Assembly (NCBI GenBank): GCA_902727865.1
Contig: CACVAQ010000177.1
Location: 1-32,740 of the forward strand
Length of the DNA stretch: 32,740 bases
DNA from: an uncultured Aureispira sp.
GTDB lineage: Bacteria; Bacteroidota; Bacteroidia; Chitinophagales; Saprospiraceae
Reading direction: 5' to 3'
This document shows, in pieces, positions 9,810 to 18,964 of this stretch (positions within the stretch are counted from its first letter, which is position 1; each line of letters opens with the position of its first letter). The notes under the pieces were generated by a model, which searched no databases, was not told the DNA's origin, and was given only the letters and a program-made list of their open reading frames with translations. The position numbers were made by a program, and so were the translations under genes.

Positions 9810-10601
9810 ATGTCAGTAGATTTAGAAGATAGATTAGAGAAAGTTCAGAGTATTTTGGTCACACAATTAACAACCAAAAATAACCGAACTCCATACGATA
9901 AGTTAGAAGAAAAGTTTGGTTTAAATATCGATTATCGCCCATTTACAGAGGTAAAGCCTGTTAGTTCAAAAGAATTTAGAAAGCAAAAAATTGCTTTAGA
10001 AGAGTTTACAGCAATTATTTTAACTAGTAAAAGTGCTGTAGATCATTTTTTTAGACTTTGTGATGAAATGCGCTACAAGGTTCCCACAGACTTAAAATAT
10101 TTTTGTAAGTCTGAGGCGGTTGCATTGTACTTACAAAAACACATTGTTTATCGCAAACGAAAAGTGTTCTTTGGCAAACGTGTCTTGGATGACCTTAAAC
10201 CTTCTTTACTTAAGCACAAAAGCAAAGATAAGTTCTTGTTGCCTTGCTCCAACTTTGGGGGACGCAATTTTGCTTCTTTCTTAGAAGAGAACGAGTTTGA
10301 TTTTAAGGAATCAATCATGTATCTAGCAGCTAGTAGCGACATTTCGGACTTAGAAGATGTATTTTACGATATTTTGGTCTTTTTTAGCCCTCTAAGCTTA
10401 CAATCCTTGTACGATAACTTTCCTGAATTTCAACAGAAGGAAACTAGAATTGCTGCCTTTGGCAATAGTACTGCTCAAGCTGTTTTGGATAGAGGTTTGA
10501 CTCTAGACATCAAAGCTCCTGCGCCAGAATCGCCTTCTATGACAATGGCGATTGAAAAATACATTCGCAAGGTACTAAAAGCAGCTCCTACGAGAAAGTA
10601 A
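9810..10601 (+). CDS. hemD: Uroporphyrinogen-III synthase family protein
   Basis: AIILTSKSAVDHFF, DILVFFSPLSLQSL, RIAAFGNSTAQAVLDRG motifs of HemD-like proteins. Confidence 0.8.
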   Translation: MSVDLEDRLEKVQSILVTQLTTKNNRTPYDKLEEKFGLNIDYRPFTEVKPVSSKEFRKQKIALEEFTAIILTSKSAVDHFFRLCDEMRYKVPTDLKYFCKSEAVALYLQKHIVYRKRKVFFGKRVLDDLKPSLLKHKSKDKFLLPCSNFGGRNFASFLEENEFDFKESIMYLAASSDISDLEDVFYDILVFFSPLSLQSLYDNFPEFQQKETRIAAFGNSTAQAVLDRGLTLDIKAPAPESPSMTMAIEKYIRKVLKAAPTRK

Positions 10602-10615
10602 TAAACAGAACCACT

Positions 10616-10660
10616 GAAAAAAAAATGTTAGATGCTTATAGCATCTAACATTTTTTTTTT
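10616..10660. terminator. Intrinsic terminator between convergent genes
   Basis: ATGTTAGATGCT-TAT-AGCATCTAACAT flanked by A and T tracts. Confidence 0.8.
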
Positions 10661-10708
10661 ACAAACGGGATCGTCTATTCAAAAGCAAAATTTATCCTAA
10701 AAAATCAT

Positions 10709-12244
10709 TTATTTTTTCTTCTTTTTAAGTACGGCCAATCGTTCCTTTGCTTGGCTATGCAAACTTACTTGATATTGATCTGGTTTCTCTTTGAGACACA
10801 TTTCATAAAACACCTTTGCCTTTTCAAACTCCTCTCTCGACTCATGAATTTTCCCTGACTGAAGGGCTGCATTACAAGCGTAGTAATAGGGTTTTTTCGT
10901 TCCTTTATCAATCGTTTCTGCATAACTCTTTAACGCATCATCGTTCTTTTTCATTTTTTGCAAAATTCTTCCCGTTCGATAGGTATACTCAATTTTTTCT
11001 TGATCTGTTTTTAAGTCCTTAGCATTACAAGCTTTCATGGCATTAAACGCCTTATCATAATAGCCGCCATCGTATAACAAACGAGCTTGAAGTAGGTCAA
11101 CATTGGGCACATTTTTTTGTTTTGCTTCTTCCATTTCATTCATAGCCGTTCTATCTTGTGCGGTATTATGTTCCCCTCTTTTTTCGACCAAGGACATGTA
11201 ATAACGGTACTTCGATCCATCTTTTCGTAATAAATAAATCCACGCTAATCTATGATACGCTTCTTTAATCCCATTAACACCTCTATATCTAGATAAGAAA
11301 TTATTAAAGTCTTTTTCTGAATCTAAATCCAAGCGATACAGTTTACACATTCCGACCATAACATCCATGTACGGAAAATGGTAATATTCCTCCCCTTTTG
11401 GGTATTTATCCAAAATCATGATGGCCTGCTTACTTTTACCTGTTTTAATGCTTCTATTTGCCAGAATATAAGCTGCCATTGGATTCTTAGTATAATCTAA
11501 TATTTCTGTATTAATAGCGCCCCATGCTTTTAAGTCACTATTCCCCATGTACAAAAGCAACATGCCATAAATCACTTGTACTTCCTCATTAAATTCAAAC
11601 TCTGGGTGACGCTTACCGTGATCAATGACTTCTTCTATTTCACCCAAACCCTGTCTAATATTCCCTCGTAAACCAGCCAAGGATGCTCCCCACTGGTATT
11701 TGCCAGGTATCGCACCAACCATTGTGTGAAGGATTCCCATCGCACGTTTATTGGGCAAAAACTTAGGGAATTTTTTATCGTTTCGCTCCAACAGAACGGC
11801 TGCTTTTTTAATACTTTTAAAGGCTTCCATATTATCTTGAAACAAAGCATAAATCATCCCCCAGCGCAAATGAATATCTGCCTGTGTAAATAAAGTATAT
11901 GGATCAGCCTCTGCACCTTGTTCTAGCCACAACAAGCGTTTTTCTTTCCGCTCTAGGTATTTGCCATAAATATCTTTCGGCTTACCATCTATAAAGGCAT
12001 GAAAAAAGTCGATATAGTCTTCCAAATAATGTGGAATCAAGTTAAAGCTATTTTGTTTTTTCTCTTGAATCAATCGAGGAATTACGGCATTAAACTTTAA
12101 GGTCATCACATCGTGAAACATACCATCCAAATCATCATTCCATTTAAAAAAACCAGCATGATTCAATTCTTCAGGGCTTGTTTGTGCATACCCAGAAAAT
12201 GTGGGGGCTAGTAGTAAAAAGCAAAGGCTATAAAAATAGTTCAT
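10709..12244 (-). CDS. Secreted TPR-containing protein
   Basis: Signal peptide (FLLLAPTFSGYAQ); TPR-like repeats throughout; lysine-rich C-terminus. Confidence 0.7.
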   Translation of the reverse strand: MNYFYSLCFLLLAPTFSGYAQTSPEELNHAGFFKWNDDLDGMFHDVMTLKFNAVIPRLIQEKKQNSFNLIPHYLEDYIDFFHAFIDGKPKDIYGKYLERKEKRLLWLEQGAEADPYTLFTQADIHLRWGMIYALFQDNMEAFKSIKKAAVLLERNDKKFPKFLPNKRAMGILHTMVGAIPGKYQWGASLAGLRGNIRQGLGEIEEVIDHGKRHPEFEFNEEVQVIYGMLLLYMGNSDLKAWGAINTEILDYTKNPMAAYILANRSIKTGKSKQAIMILDKYPKGEEYYHFPYMDVMVGMCKLYRLDLDSEKDFNNFLSRYRGVNGIKEAYHRLAWIYLLRKDGSKYRYYMSLVEKRGEHNTAQDRTAMNEMEEAKQKNVPNVDLLQARLLYDGGYYDKAFNAMKACNAKDLKTDQEKIEYTYRTGRILQKMKKNDDALKSYAETIDKGTKKPYYYACNAALQSGKIHESREEFEKAKVFYEMCLKEKPDQYQVSLHSQAKERLAVLKKKKK

Positions 12245-12279
12245 TAATAAGGGATTTTTTTAACATGATTACAAATAGA

Positions 12280-12614
12280 CATTACTCCGCTAAAAACCCG
12301 AAGCGAGCTAACAAACGTAGTGAACGAATCAACAGGGTCTTAACAAAACAAGAGTTCGGTAATTTATTGAGCCAACCAAAGTGAACTAGCCCACTTGTAG
12401 TAGTAATACAAAAGTTCTGCCGAAGAAGTGATAAGTAGCGGAAATAGGCATTTTTATTACGATAGAAATTATTCAATTTCGTTAAACCACTACTCCGTTG
12501 AAAACCCGAACTAAGCAAACTAAAGCGCAGCGCTTAGGAGCTTAGCGACTCACAAGGCGACGGCACGGATTAACAAAGGCTCCCCGTAGCTAAATCGTAT
12601 TACTTTGATAAAAC
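12280..12614. repeat. Cluster of dispersed intergenic repeat modules (copies B and F)
   Basis: CATTACTCCGCTAAAAACCCGAAG at 12280 and CACTACTCCGTTGAAAACCCGAACTAAG at 12488, plus GGCTCCCCGTAGCTAAATCGTATTACTTTGATAAAA at 12578. All have relatives elsewhere in the window. Confidence 0.65.
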
Positions 12615-12709
12615 GTAGAAAACCTGCATAGACTACATTCGTTACAAAAAATGGACCGCCAAATCGATAGACTCCTATTCAAGGGATATCAAAAGTTATT
12701 TTTAAGCCA

Positions 12710-12749
12710 AAAAAAACCTCAAGGAATAAAATTCTTGAGGTTTTTTTTT
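12710..12749. terminator. Intrinsic terminator of zinc-ribbon gene
   Basis: AAAAAACCTCAAGGAAT-AAA-ATTCTTGAGGTTTTTTTTT. Confidence 0.75.
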
Positions 12750-12765
12750 ATATATTTTCATCCAA

Positions 12766-13578
12766 TTATTCTGCTGCTGCCGCCGCTGCTGCTGCTGCTT
12801 CCTCTTCTTGTTGTTCTATTTCTTCCAAAGAAGTTCGGATGTTCGCTGCGACCAAAACTCTAGCACAATGCTCACAGTTGATGATACGTTTACGTTGTCC
12901 AAGCTCTAATTGCGTTTGAGGCGGTACTTGACTAAAACAACCACCACAAGCATCCCGCTCAACAATAACAACCGCCAAGCCATTTTTATAAGTGGTTGCC
13001 AATCTATCGTATACCGCTAACAAAGCATCGTCAATTTTCTTACGAGCACGTTTTTCTTTTCTTAGAAATTTTTGCTCATCTTTTTCTGTCTTAGCAGTAA
13101 TTTTTTCTAATTCTTCCTGCTTCAATGTCATGTCAGCACGCTTCTCTTCTTGTCTACCTTTAGAAGCGTCTAGCGTTGTATCCTTGTTACCCAACTTTTG
13201 TTGCGTTTCTCTGATACGTTTATTAGCAAGTTGAATATCCAACTTCTGAAGTTCTACCTCACGCGTCAAAGCTTCAAACTCACGGTTATTTTTAACATTA
13301 TTTTGTTGCTTGTTGTACTTTTCAATCAAAGCTTCCGCCTCCTTGATTTTATTTTCATGCTGCACAATACTCATCTGTAAGCCTTTGTGCTCATCTTCTA
13401 ATTTAGCAATCTTTTTATCTAAAGTAACAATCTCTGTTTCTAATGCACTTACTTCCAAAGGAAGTTCCCCTTGCAACTTTTTGATGTTGTTCAACTGAGT
13501 GTTGACAATTTGCAACTCATATAAGTTTTGTAACTTTTCTTCTACTGGTAAGTTAGAATTAGCATTTTTCTTTGCCAT
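12766..13578 (-). CDS. Coiled-coil protein with C-terminal C4 zinc ribbon and polyalanine tail
   Basis: Long heptad coiled coil, then CGGC...CEHC zinc ribbon (DUF164/CdsZ-like), tail EEEAAAAAAAAAE. Confidence 0.85.
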   Translation of the reverse strand: MAKKNANSNLPVEEKLQNLYELQIVNTQLNNIKKLQGELPLEVSALETEIVTLDKKIAKLEDEHKGLQMSIVQHENKIKEAEALIEKYNKQQNNVKNNREFEALTREVELQKLDIQLANKRIRETQQKLGNKDTTLDASKGRQEEKRADMTLKQEELEKITAKTEKDEQKFLRKEKRARKKIDDALLAVYDRLATTYKNGLAVVIVERDACGGCFSQVPPQTQLELGQRKRIINCEHCARVLVAANIRTSLEEIEQQEEEAAAAAAAAAE

Positions 13579-13582
13579 AATA

Positions 13583-14692
13583 TTATAGATAATTTATTGG
13601 ATTTGTATTTACTTGCGTACAGTGGATTGCAAAATTACGAAATTTTTGCGTTAATAACTCATAAAACAGTTCAATTGTATACTGTTCACTCTCATAATGC
13701 CCAATATCGGCAATAATTATGCGATTTTCGGCATCAAAAAACTGGTGATATTTATAATCTCCAGTAATAAATATATCGGCTTGCACTCCAAGAGCATTTC
13801 TCAGCAAGAAACTTCCTGCTCCTCCACAAAGCGCAACACGTTTAATTTCTTTTTTACACAAAGCAGTATAGCGAATACCATCTGCTTTCATATTCTGTTT
13901 TAACAGGTTCAAAAAGGCCATCGTTTCCATTGGTTCTTCTAGTTCTCCAACTAATCCCGAACCAATTTCTTGATGCACATTATCCAAAGCATAAATATCA
14001 TAGGCCACCTCTTCGTAAGGATGTGCTTGTATTAAAGTTCGGATAACCGCCTGTTGCAAATAAGCAGGAAAAACAACTTCCAAGCGATGCTCTTTTTCTT
14101 CGTGTTGTGTTCCTATTTCACCTACAGTAGGGTGACAAGAATCGTTGGCTTTAAAAGAACCAATTCCTTCTGTCCTAAAGCTACACTCTGAATATTTGCC
14201 AATACTTCCTGCTCCTACAGCAAATAGCTTATTTTTGATACTTTCGGTTGCCTTAATCGGCACAAAAACAGATAACTTTTTCAACAAACCCTTCTTCGGA
14301 TTAAGAATTCGAGTTTTTGTCAAGCCTAATTTTTCTGCAATTTTGCCATTGACTCCATTTTGATAAACATTATCCAAATTGGTATGCGCAACATAAATCG
14401 CAATATCATTCTTAATCGCTTTTATGATAACACGCTCTACATAGCTTTTCCCTGTAAAAGTTTTTAAGCCACTAAAAACAATTGGATGATGTGCCACCAC
14501 TAAATTACAACCTTTCTGTATCGCCTCCTCTAAAACAGCTTCGATCGTATCCAAAGCAATAAGAATACCTGTTACCGCTAAATTCTTATCTCCAACAATC
14601 AACCCCGCATTGTCGTAACTCTCCTGCAAAGATCGAGGGGCAATCGACTCTAAATATTCAACTACATCTTTTATTTTCATTTTACTAATCAT
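13583..14692 (-). CDS. Nif3-like dinuclear metal center protein
   Basis: YDNAGLIVGD, VVAHHPIVFSGLK, YVAHTNLDN, HPYEEVAYDIY, ITGDYKYHQFFDAE, DIGHYESE. Confidence 0.93.
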   Translation of the reverse strand: MISKMKIKDVVEYLESIAPRSLQESYDNAGLIVGDKNLAVTGILIALDTIEAVLEEAIQKGCNLVVAHHPIVFSGLKTFTGKSYVERVIIKAIKNDIAIYVAHTNLDNVYQNGVNGKIAEKLGLTKTRILNPKKGLLKKLSVFVPIKATESIKNKLFAVGAGSIGKYSECSFRTEGIGSFKANDSCHPTVGEIGTQHEEKEHRLEVVFPAYLQQAVIRTLIQAHPYEEVAYDIYALDNVHQEIGSGLVGELEEPMETMAFLNLLKQNMKADGIRYTALCKKEIKRVALCGGAGSFLLRNALGVQADIFITGDYKYHQFFDAENRIIIADIGHYESEQYTIELFYELLTQKFRNFAIHCTQVNTNPINYL

Positions 14693-14730
14693 TCGTTCCT
14701 AAAATACCAGTCAACATATTGAAGTTGTTC

Positions 14731-15141
14731 TTACGAATCCAACTCATCTTCAATCAAATGTCGATCAAGGTTCAACTCTGGATTATTTAAAACCAAACAA
14801 TCTCGAATACGTTCAAAGTCTGCTTCTAAATAGGTAAATAAATGCTTATAAACTCGTTTATCGTCTAAATAAATTGCTTTGTCTCTGACAACTACCCTAC
14901 TTTCTTTGTAGGAATAACGCTTCGCAACCACTCCTAATCCATTTCTAAGAATCAACTCCTCATCGGTTAACTCTAGGATGGAATTATTATAAATATTGTT
15001 CAAACTTATTAACATCCAAATCGCTCCTAACCCAACTCTATATAAACTATGCGTATACCATGACAGCAGAATTAACAAAAAAGCCATGATTATATTTACT
15101 GCCAAAAACCAACTCTGATATCGAATCTTTAATGGTAGCAT
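14731..15141 (-). CDS. Small membrane protein with PH-like C-terminal region
   Basis: Two hydrophobic helices followed by a soluble domain (ILELTDEELILRNGLGVVAKRYSYKES). Confidence 0.55.
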   Translation of the reverse strand: MLPLKIRYQSWFLAVNIIMAFLLILLSWYTHSLYRVGLGAIWMLISLNNIYNNSILELTDEELILRNGLGVVAKRYSYKESRVVVRDKAIYLDDKRVYKHLFTYLEADFERIRDCLVLNNPELNLDRHLIEDELDS

Positions 15142-15210
15142 AATTTTTTGTTTATAGACTTGTTTTCAGCAAGCAAGTGATCGTCCAAAAATAATTTAGA
15201 CGCTATTCTT

Positions 15211-15257
15211 AAACTAAAAAGAGGGTAACAGTTAAACTGTTACCCTTTATTTAGTTT
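15211..15257. terminator. Intrinsic terminator of OmpA-family gene
   Basis: AGGGTAACAGTT-A-AACTGTTACCCT with T-rich flank. Confidence 0.75.
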
Positions 15258-15308
15258 ATGCTCATACATTTAGTGTAAATTATACAACAAACATACAAGG
15301 CACTATTT

Positions 15309-17159
15309 TTAGTATTTCCACTTTCTGTTCACACCACCGTCACCAGCAGGCTTGTTTTGCTCTTGAGCATTATCCTCAGCAATGTAGAATTCTACCCGAC
15401 GATTCATGAAATGTTCGTTTTCTTTCTTGGCATTATCAATCAAGTTCTCAGCCTCACCATTGTATTTAACAACGAAACGGCTACGATCAATACCGTATTT
15501 ATTAACCAAATGATCAATACAAGTCATGGTACGATTGTACGACAACATATCGTTGTACTCTGTACTAGAACGTACATCTGTGTGACCATGAACCACAACT
15601 TTTAGTGTTGGATAACCTTTCATGACACTAGCAACATGTTGTAATTGCTCATATGCTTCTGGACGCATGTAATATTTATCCAAATCAAAATGAACCATTG
15701 GCAAGTACCAATCTTTCAACGTCCCTGTACCCGCTCCGTTTCCGTCTCCAGCACCTAGTGGATCATAGACTTCATCACCAATAACCAATGTTGGGTGTTT
15801 ACCTGTTTCAGGATCCCCAGGCATTACTTTAATATCCGTTTGTGTAATTGGCTTCGGTACTTGAGCAACACCATCTTCATCTGTAGGATATCCTGGTGGA
15901 GAATAAGGCTCTTTATCTTGGCTGTTTACAACACCATCACCATCAGAATCCAAAGAACGACCTTTGCTGTCTACTTCTGTATCTGGAGGCGTGTCTTTTT
16001 CTTCATCCAACGCATCTGGCACACCGTCATTATCTGTATCACGGAACCAATCATCGTCTAATTTCTCTTTCAAATCAGCAATATCTTGCATTGGGTAAAT
16101 CAAAGGATTCACAAACCATAAAGGCTGAATCGCTTTATCTTTTCTACCAATATTAAATCCTAAACGCAAACTTGTGTAATGAGGAATATCAATATTAGAA
16201 GTACGAGCTCCATTTTCTTTACGGCTTTTTCCATCAAAAAAGTCATCATCAGAAATGAAAGACTGGTGTTCTAAACCAATAGAAATACGAGGCGTAATCA
16301 AGTATTCAAATGACAAACCAACACTCACGAATGGGTTTAAAACCATACGGTCGTCGTTTTCGCCAATTGTGACTAAGTTATTCGCATTTTGTTGTGCAAG
16401 TGTTTCGTATTTTCCATCTAGAAAACCTTTCACTTCTTGCAATACAGCATCACGATCTGCTAATTTTGTAATATCATATTGTTGTCCTGCGGCACCACCA
16501 CCAGCAGAGTTCGCTAACATAGTCATTTGACCAGCATACGTTTGACCATTTTCGTCCAATGCATCAATTTTTGTGCTATATAAGTTTGCACCCAAACCAA
16601 GGATTAAATTCAAACTCCATTTGTTACTTTTCTTGTGGAATTTGATGTTGTTCAAGTTAAACACCATTTGCAAAGAAAGTGCATGGTGTTGCTCAATTTT
16701 GTAGTTGGCATAAAAAGCATCACTTGTCGTGTAGTCTCCAGGAGTTACTACATTTCCAACTGAAGAAGTGATTGTAAATGGATCTACATTAGGAAATGCT
16801 TTGTAATAAGATGGCGCGTAGTTAAATCCACTTGCCTGACCAAACATATATTCTGCTTTTATTGAGAATACATATCCAATTGATTTTCTTACATGAACAG
16901 ATGCTCCCCAACCAAATGAGGGTTTAACATCACCACTGACTAAGAAGCTACCTCCACCGATACCTAACTGCCACCAATCTCTTGGACGGCCAGGGAATTG
17001 GCTTTTACCTTCTTTCCAGTCAGCATGCTGTACCTGGTCTTTCTTGGTAATAAAATTGTCATCTGTTGGACGAACAGACACTTGTGCTTCAGAAGTATTC
17101 ATGGAGAGCAAAAATAAGGCTCCAGCAAAAACACCTCCTAATTTGTTGATTTTTTTCAT
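15309..17159 (-). CDS. OmpA family outer-membrane protein with thrombospondin type-3 calcium-binding repeats
   Basis: Signal peptide, barrel, DTDNDGVPDALDEEKDT...DSDGDGVVNSQD, OmpA_C (VVVHGHTDVRSSTEYNDMLSYNRT...NRRVEFYI). Confidence 0.9.
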   Translation of the reverse strand: MKKINKLGGVFAGALFLLSMNTSEAQVSVRPTDDNFITKKDQVQHADWKEGKSQFPGRPRDWWQLGIGGGSFLVSGDVKPSFGWGASVHVRKSIGYVFSIKAEYMFGQASGFNYAPSYYKAFPNVDPFTITSSVGNVVTPGDYTTSDAFYANYKIEQHHALSLQMVFNLNNIKFHKKSNKWSLNLILGLGANLYSTKIDALDENGQTYAGQMTMLANSAGGGAAGQQYDITKLADRDAVLQEVKGFLDGKYETLAQQNANNLVTIGENDDRMVLNPFVSVGLSFEYLITPRISIGLEHQSFISDDDFFDGKSRKENGARTSNIDIPHYTSLRLGFNIGRKDKAIQPLWFVNPLIYPMQDIADLKEKLDDDWFRDTDNDGVPDALDEEKDTPPDTEVDSKGRSLDSDGDGVVNSQDKEPYSPPGYPTDEDGVAQVPKPITQTDIKVMPGDPETGKHPTLVIGDEVYDPLGAGDGNGAGTGTLKDWYLPMVHFDLDKYYMRPEAYEQLQHVASVMKGYPTLKVVVHGHTDVRSSTEYNDMLSYNRTMTCIDHLVNKYGIDRSRFVVKYNGEAENLIDNAKKENEHFMNRRVEFYIAEDNAQEQNKPAGDGGVNRKWKY

Positions 17160-17303
17160 AATAGTTTTTTCTCTTTTTGGATTTAATTGGACTTAGAATT
17201 CCTTAAAATCGAATATTTTCTGTACAAATCTTAAGCCAAGAAGTCACAAATTTACATTTTTTTTTTCTCTAAAACAATAAATTATTGTACTAAGTAGCTA
17301 TAA

Positions 17304-17338
17304 AGGCTTAATTCTATTCATTTTATAGAATTAAGCCT
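17304..17338. terminator. Putative terminator hairpin downstream of dehydrogenase gene
   Basis: AGGCTTAATTCTAT-7 nt-ATAGAATTAAGCCT; 14-bp perfect stem. Confidence 0.5.
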
Positions 17339-17546
17339 AATTAGTTCTTGTTCAAATATACATTAGTTCAGTAAAAACCTTGTTAGATATATACATCAAG
17401 TATTTTTCAAAAATTGACTGGTAGAATGCAACTCCATAACGTACAAGTTTATTCGTGTAATCCAAATTATCAACGTCATTTAACAGCCTATATCCCTAGC
17501 AAACTCTGAAGATAAAATAGTTCCCTAATTTACCTGATTCGTTATT

Positions 17547-18794
17547 CTATTTTGTATTAGTTTCTGTTCCTAAAAGTTTTTCTAAAGCGATCGTTAATGC
17601 TGTTTTTGAAATTAAAACGCTCTTAGAATCTACTTTTCGAGTATTTTCCAATGCTTGTCTAATCACTTGTGAAACATCTGAAAAAATACTTTCATCGGTC
17701 AATAAGGCATGTGGTTGCATTAAGTACGCAAATACTCTTGCCATGCCACAATTCGCAATAAAGTCAGGAATGACACTAATTCGCTCGTCTACATTTTTAG
17801 CCGTAGGGCCAAAAAACACTTGGTCATCAATAAAAGGTACATTAGCACCACAAGAAACCACTTGCAAGCCGTTTTCTATCAAAGAATCCATTTGTCCTCT
17901 AGTGACTAACTTTGATGCTGCACCAGGAATAAATACGTCGGCTTCCAAATTCCAAATTTGGGCACTTGCTTCCTCAAAAGACAGCATATTTAACGCAGAC
18001 AGTTTATTACCATCTTTATTCAAATACAAACCAACCACCTCTGCAAAAGAAAGTCCTTCTGGGCTAATAATCCCTCCAGCAACATCAATAATTCCTACAA
18101 TTTTAGCGCCATCTTCTGCCAAATAATAAGCAGCAGCAGCAGCCACATTTCCCCAACCCTGAATAATTACCTTTTTGTCTTTCAAGGTGGTATTGTGATA
18201 CAAATCGTAGTAATGCACGACCGATTCAGCTACTCCATATCCTGTAATTAAATCAGCAACAGCTAATTTAGCTTCTATAGAAGGCGTAAATCTAGGGTCT
18301 TCTACAATTTTACTCACTCCTTGACGCAATTGCCCCAAAATTTCAATGCGATCCCCTTCATGAGATTTAAAATGTCCATTCACAATTCCCTGTTGAGGAT
18401 GCCACAAGCCTAAATCCTGTGTAATTGGAATAACATCTTTAAGTTCATCTATATTCAAATCACCACCTGTTCCGTAGTAATTTTTGAGCAATGGAATAAC
18501 CGCTTTGTACCAACGCTTTAGCACCTCATCTTTGCGAGGGTCGTTGGGGTCAAAATTAATTCCTGATTTTGCGCCACCAATATCCGGACCACAAACAGAG
18601 AATTTCACTTCCATTACTTTTGCTAGAGAAATCACTTCTTCTCGATTCAAGCCTTTTCGCATACGAGTACCACCTCCAGCAGCTCCACCTCTTAAAGAGT
18701 TAATTACCACCCAGCCTTTCGCAGTCGTCTCCTGATCTGTCCATTCAAAAACAATTTCAGGTTCTTGCTCTTTGTATTTTTGTAGTAGTTCCAT
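17547..18794 (-). CDS. Glu/Leu/Phe/Val dehydrogenase
   Basis: SLRGGAAGGGTRMRKG, GGAKSGINFDP, GTGGDLNIDE, IQGWGNVAAAAA; Bacteroidetes-type amino-acid dehydrogenase. Confidence 0.92.
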   Translation of the reverse strand: MELLQKYKEQEPEIVFEWTDQETTAKGWVVINSLRGGAAGGGTRMRKGLNREEVISLAKVMEVKFSVCGPDIGGAKSGINFDPNDPRKDEVLKRWYKAVIPLLKNYYGTGGDLNIDELKDVIPITQDLGLWHPQQGIVNGHFKSHEGDRIEILGQLRQGVSKIVEDPRFTPSIEAKLAVADLITGYGVAESVVHYYDLYHNTTLKDKKVIIQGWGNVAAAAAYYLAEDGAKIVGIIDVAGGIISPEGLSFAEVVGLYLNKDGNKLSALNMLSFEEASAQIWNLEADVFIPGAASKLVTRGQMDSLIENGLQVVSCGANVPFIDDQVFFGPTAKNVDERISVIPDFIANCGMARVFAYLMQPHALLTDESIFSDVSQVIRQALENTRKVDSKSVLISKTALTIALEKLLGTETNTK

Positions 18795-18964
18795 TATATC
18801 TTATTTTTGCGTGCAAATATAGGCTATTTGGATTAAAAACTACCTTTATCTTTAAAATCTTTTTGCTAATTGATATTATCTTGTATTATTACACGTAATA
18901 CTCTAAAAACAGCCTTAGTAAGTACAATTTTTTACTATAAAAATTCGCCTTTCAACGATTTATA

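Noticed and set aside
12178-12518. Short ORFs of 68-78 aa in the intergenic repeat island
   Set aside because: Composed of repeat-derived sequence, no protein-like features.
12280-12614. CRISPR array
   Set aside because: Repeats are few, unequal and irregularly spaced; no constant-length spacers and no cas genes.
15795-16156. Overlapping plus-strand ORFs of 86-88 aa
   Set aside because: Antisense to the strongly supported OmpA/TSP3 CDS; His/Ile/Arg-rich composition is the antisense reflection of Asp-rich repeats.
17743-18126. 127-aa plus-strand ORF
   Set aside because: Antisense to the Glu/Leu/Phe/Val dehydrogenase; no domain features.
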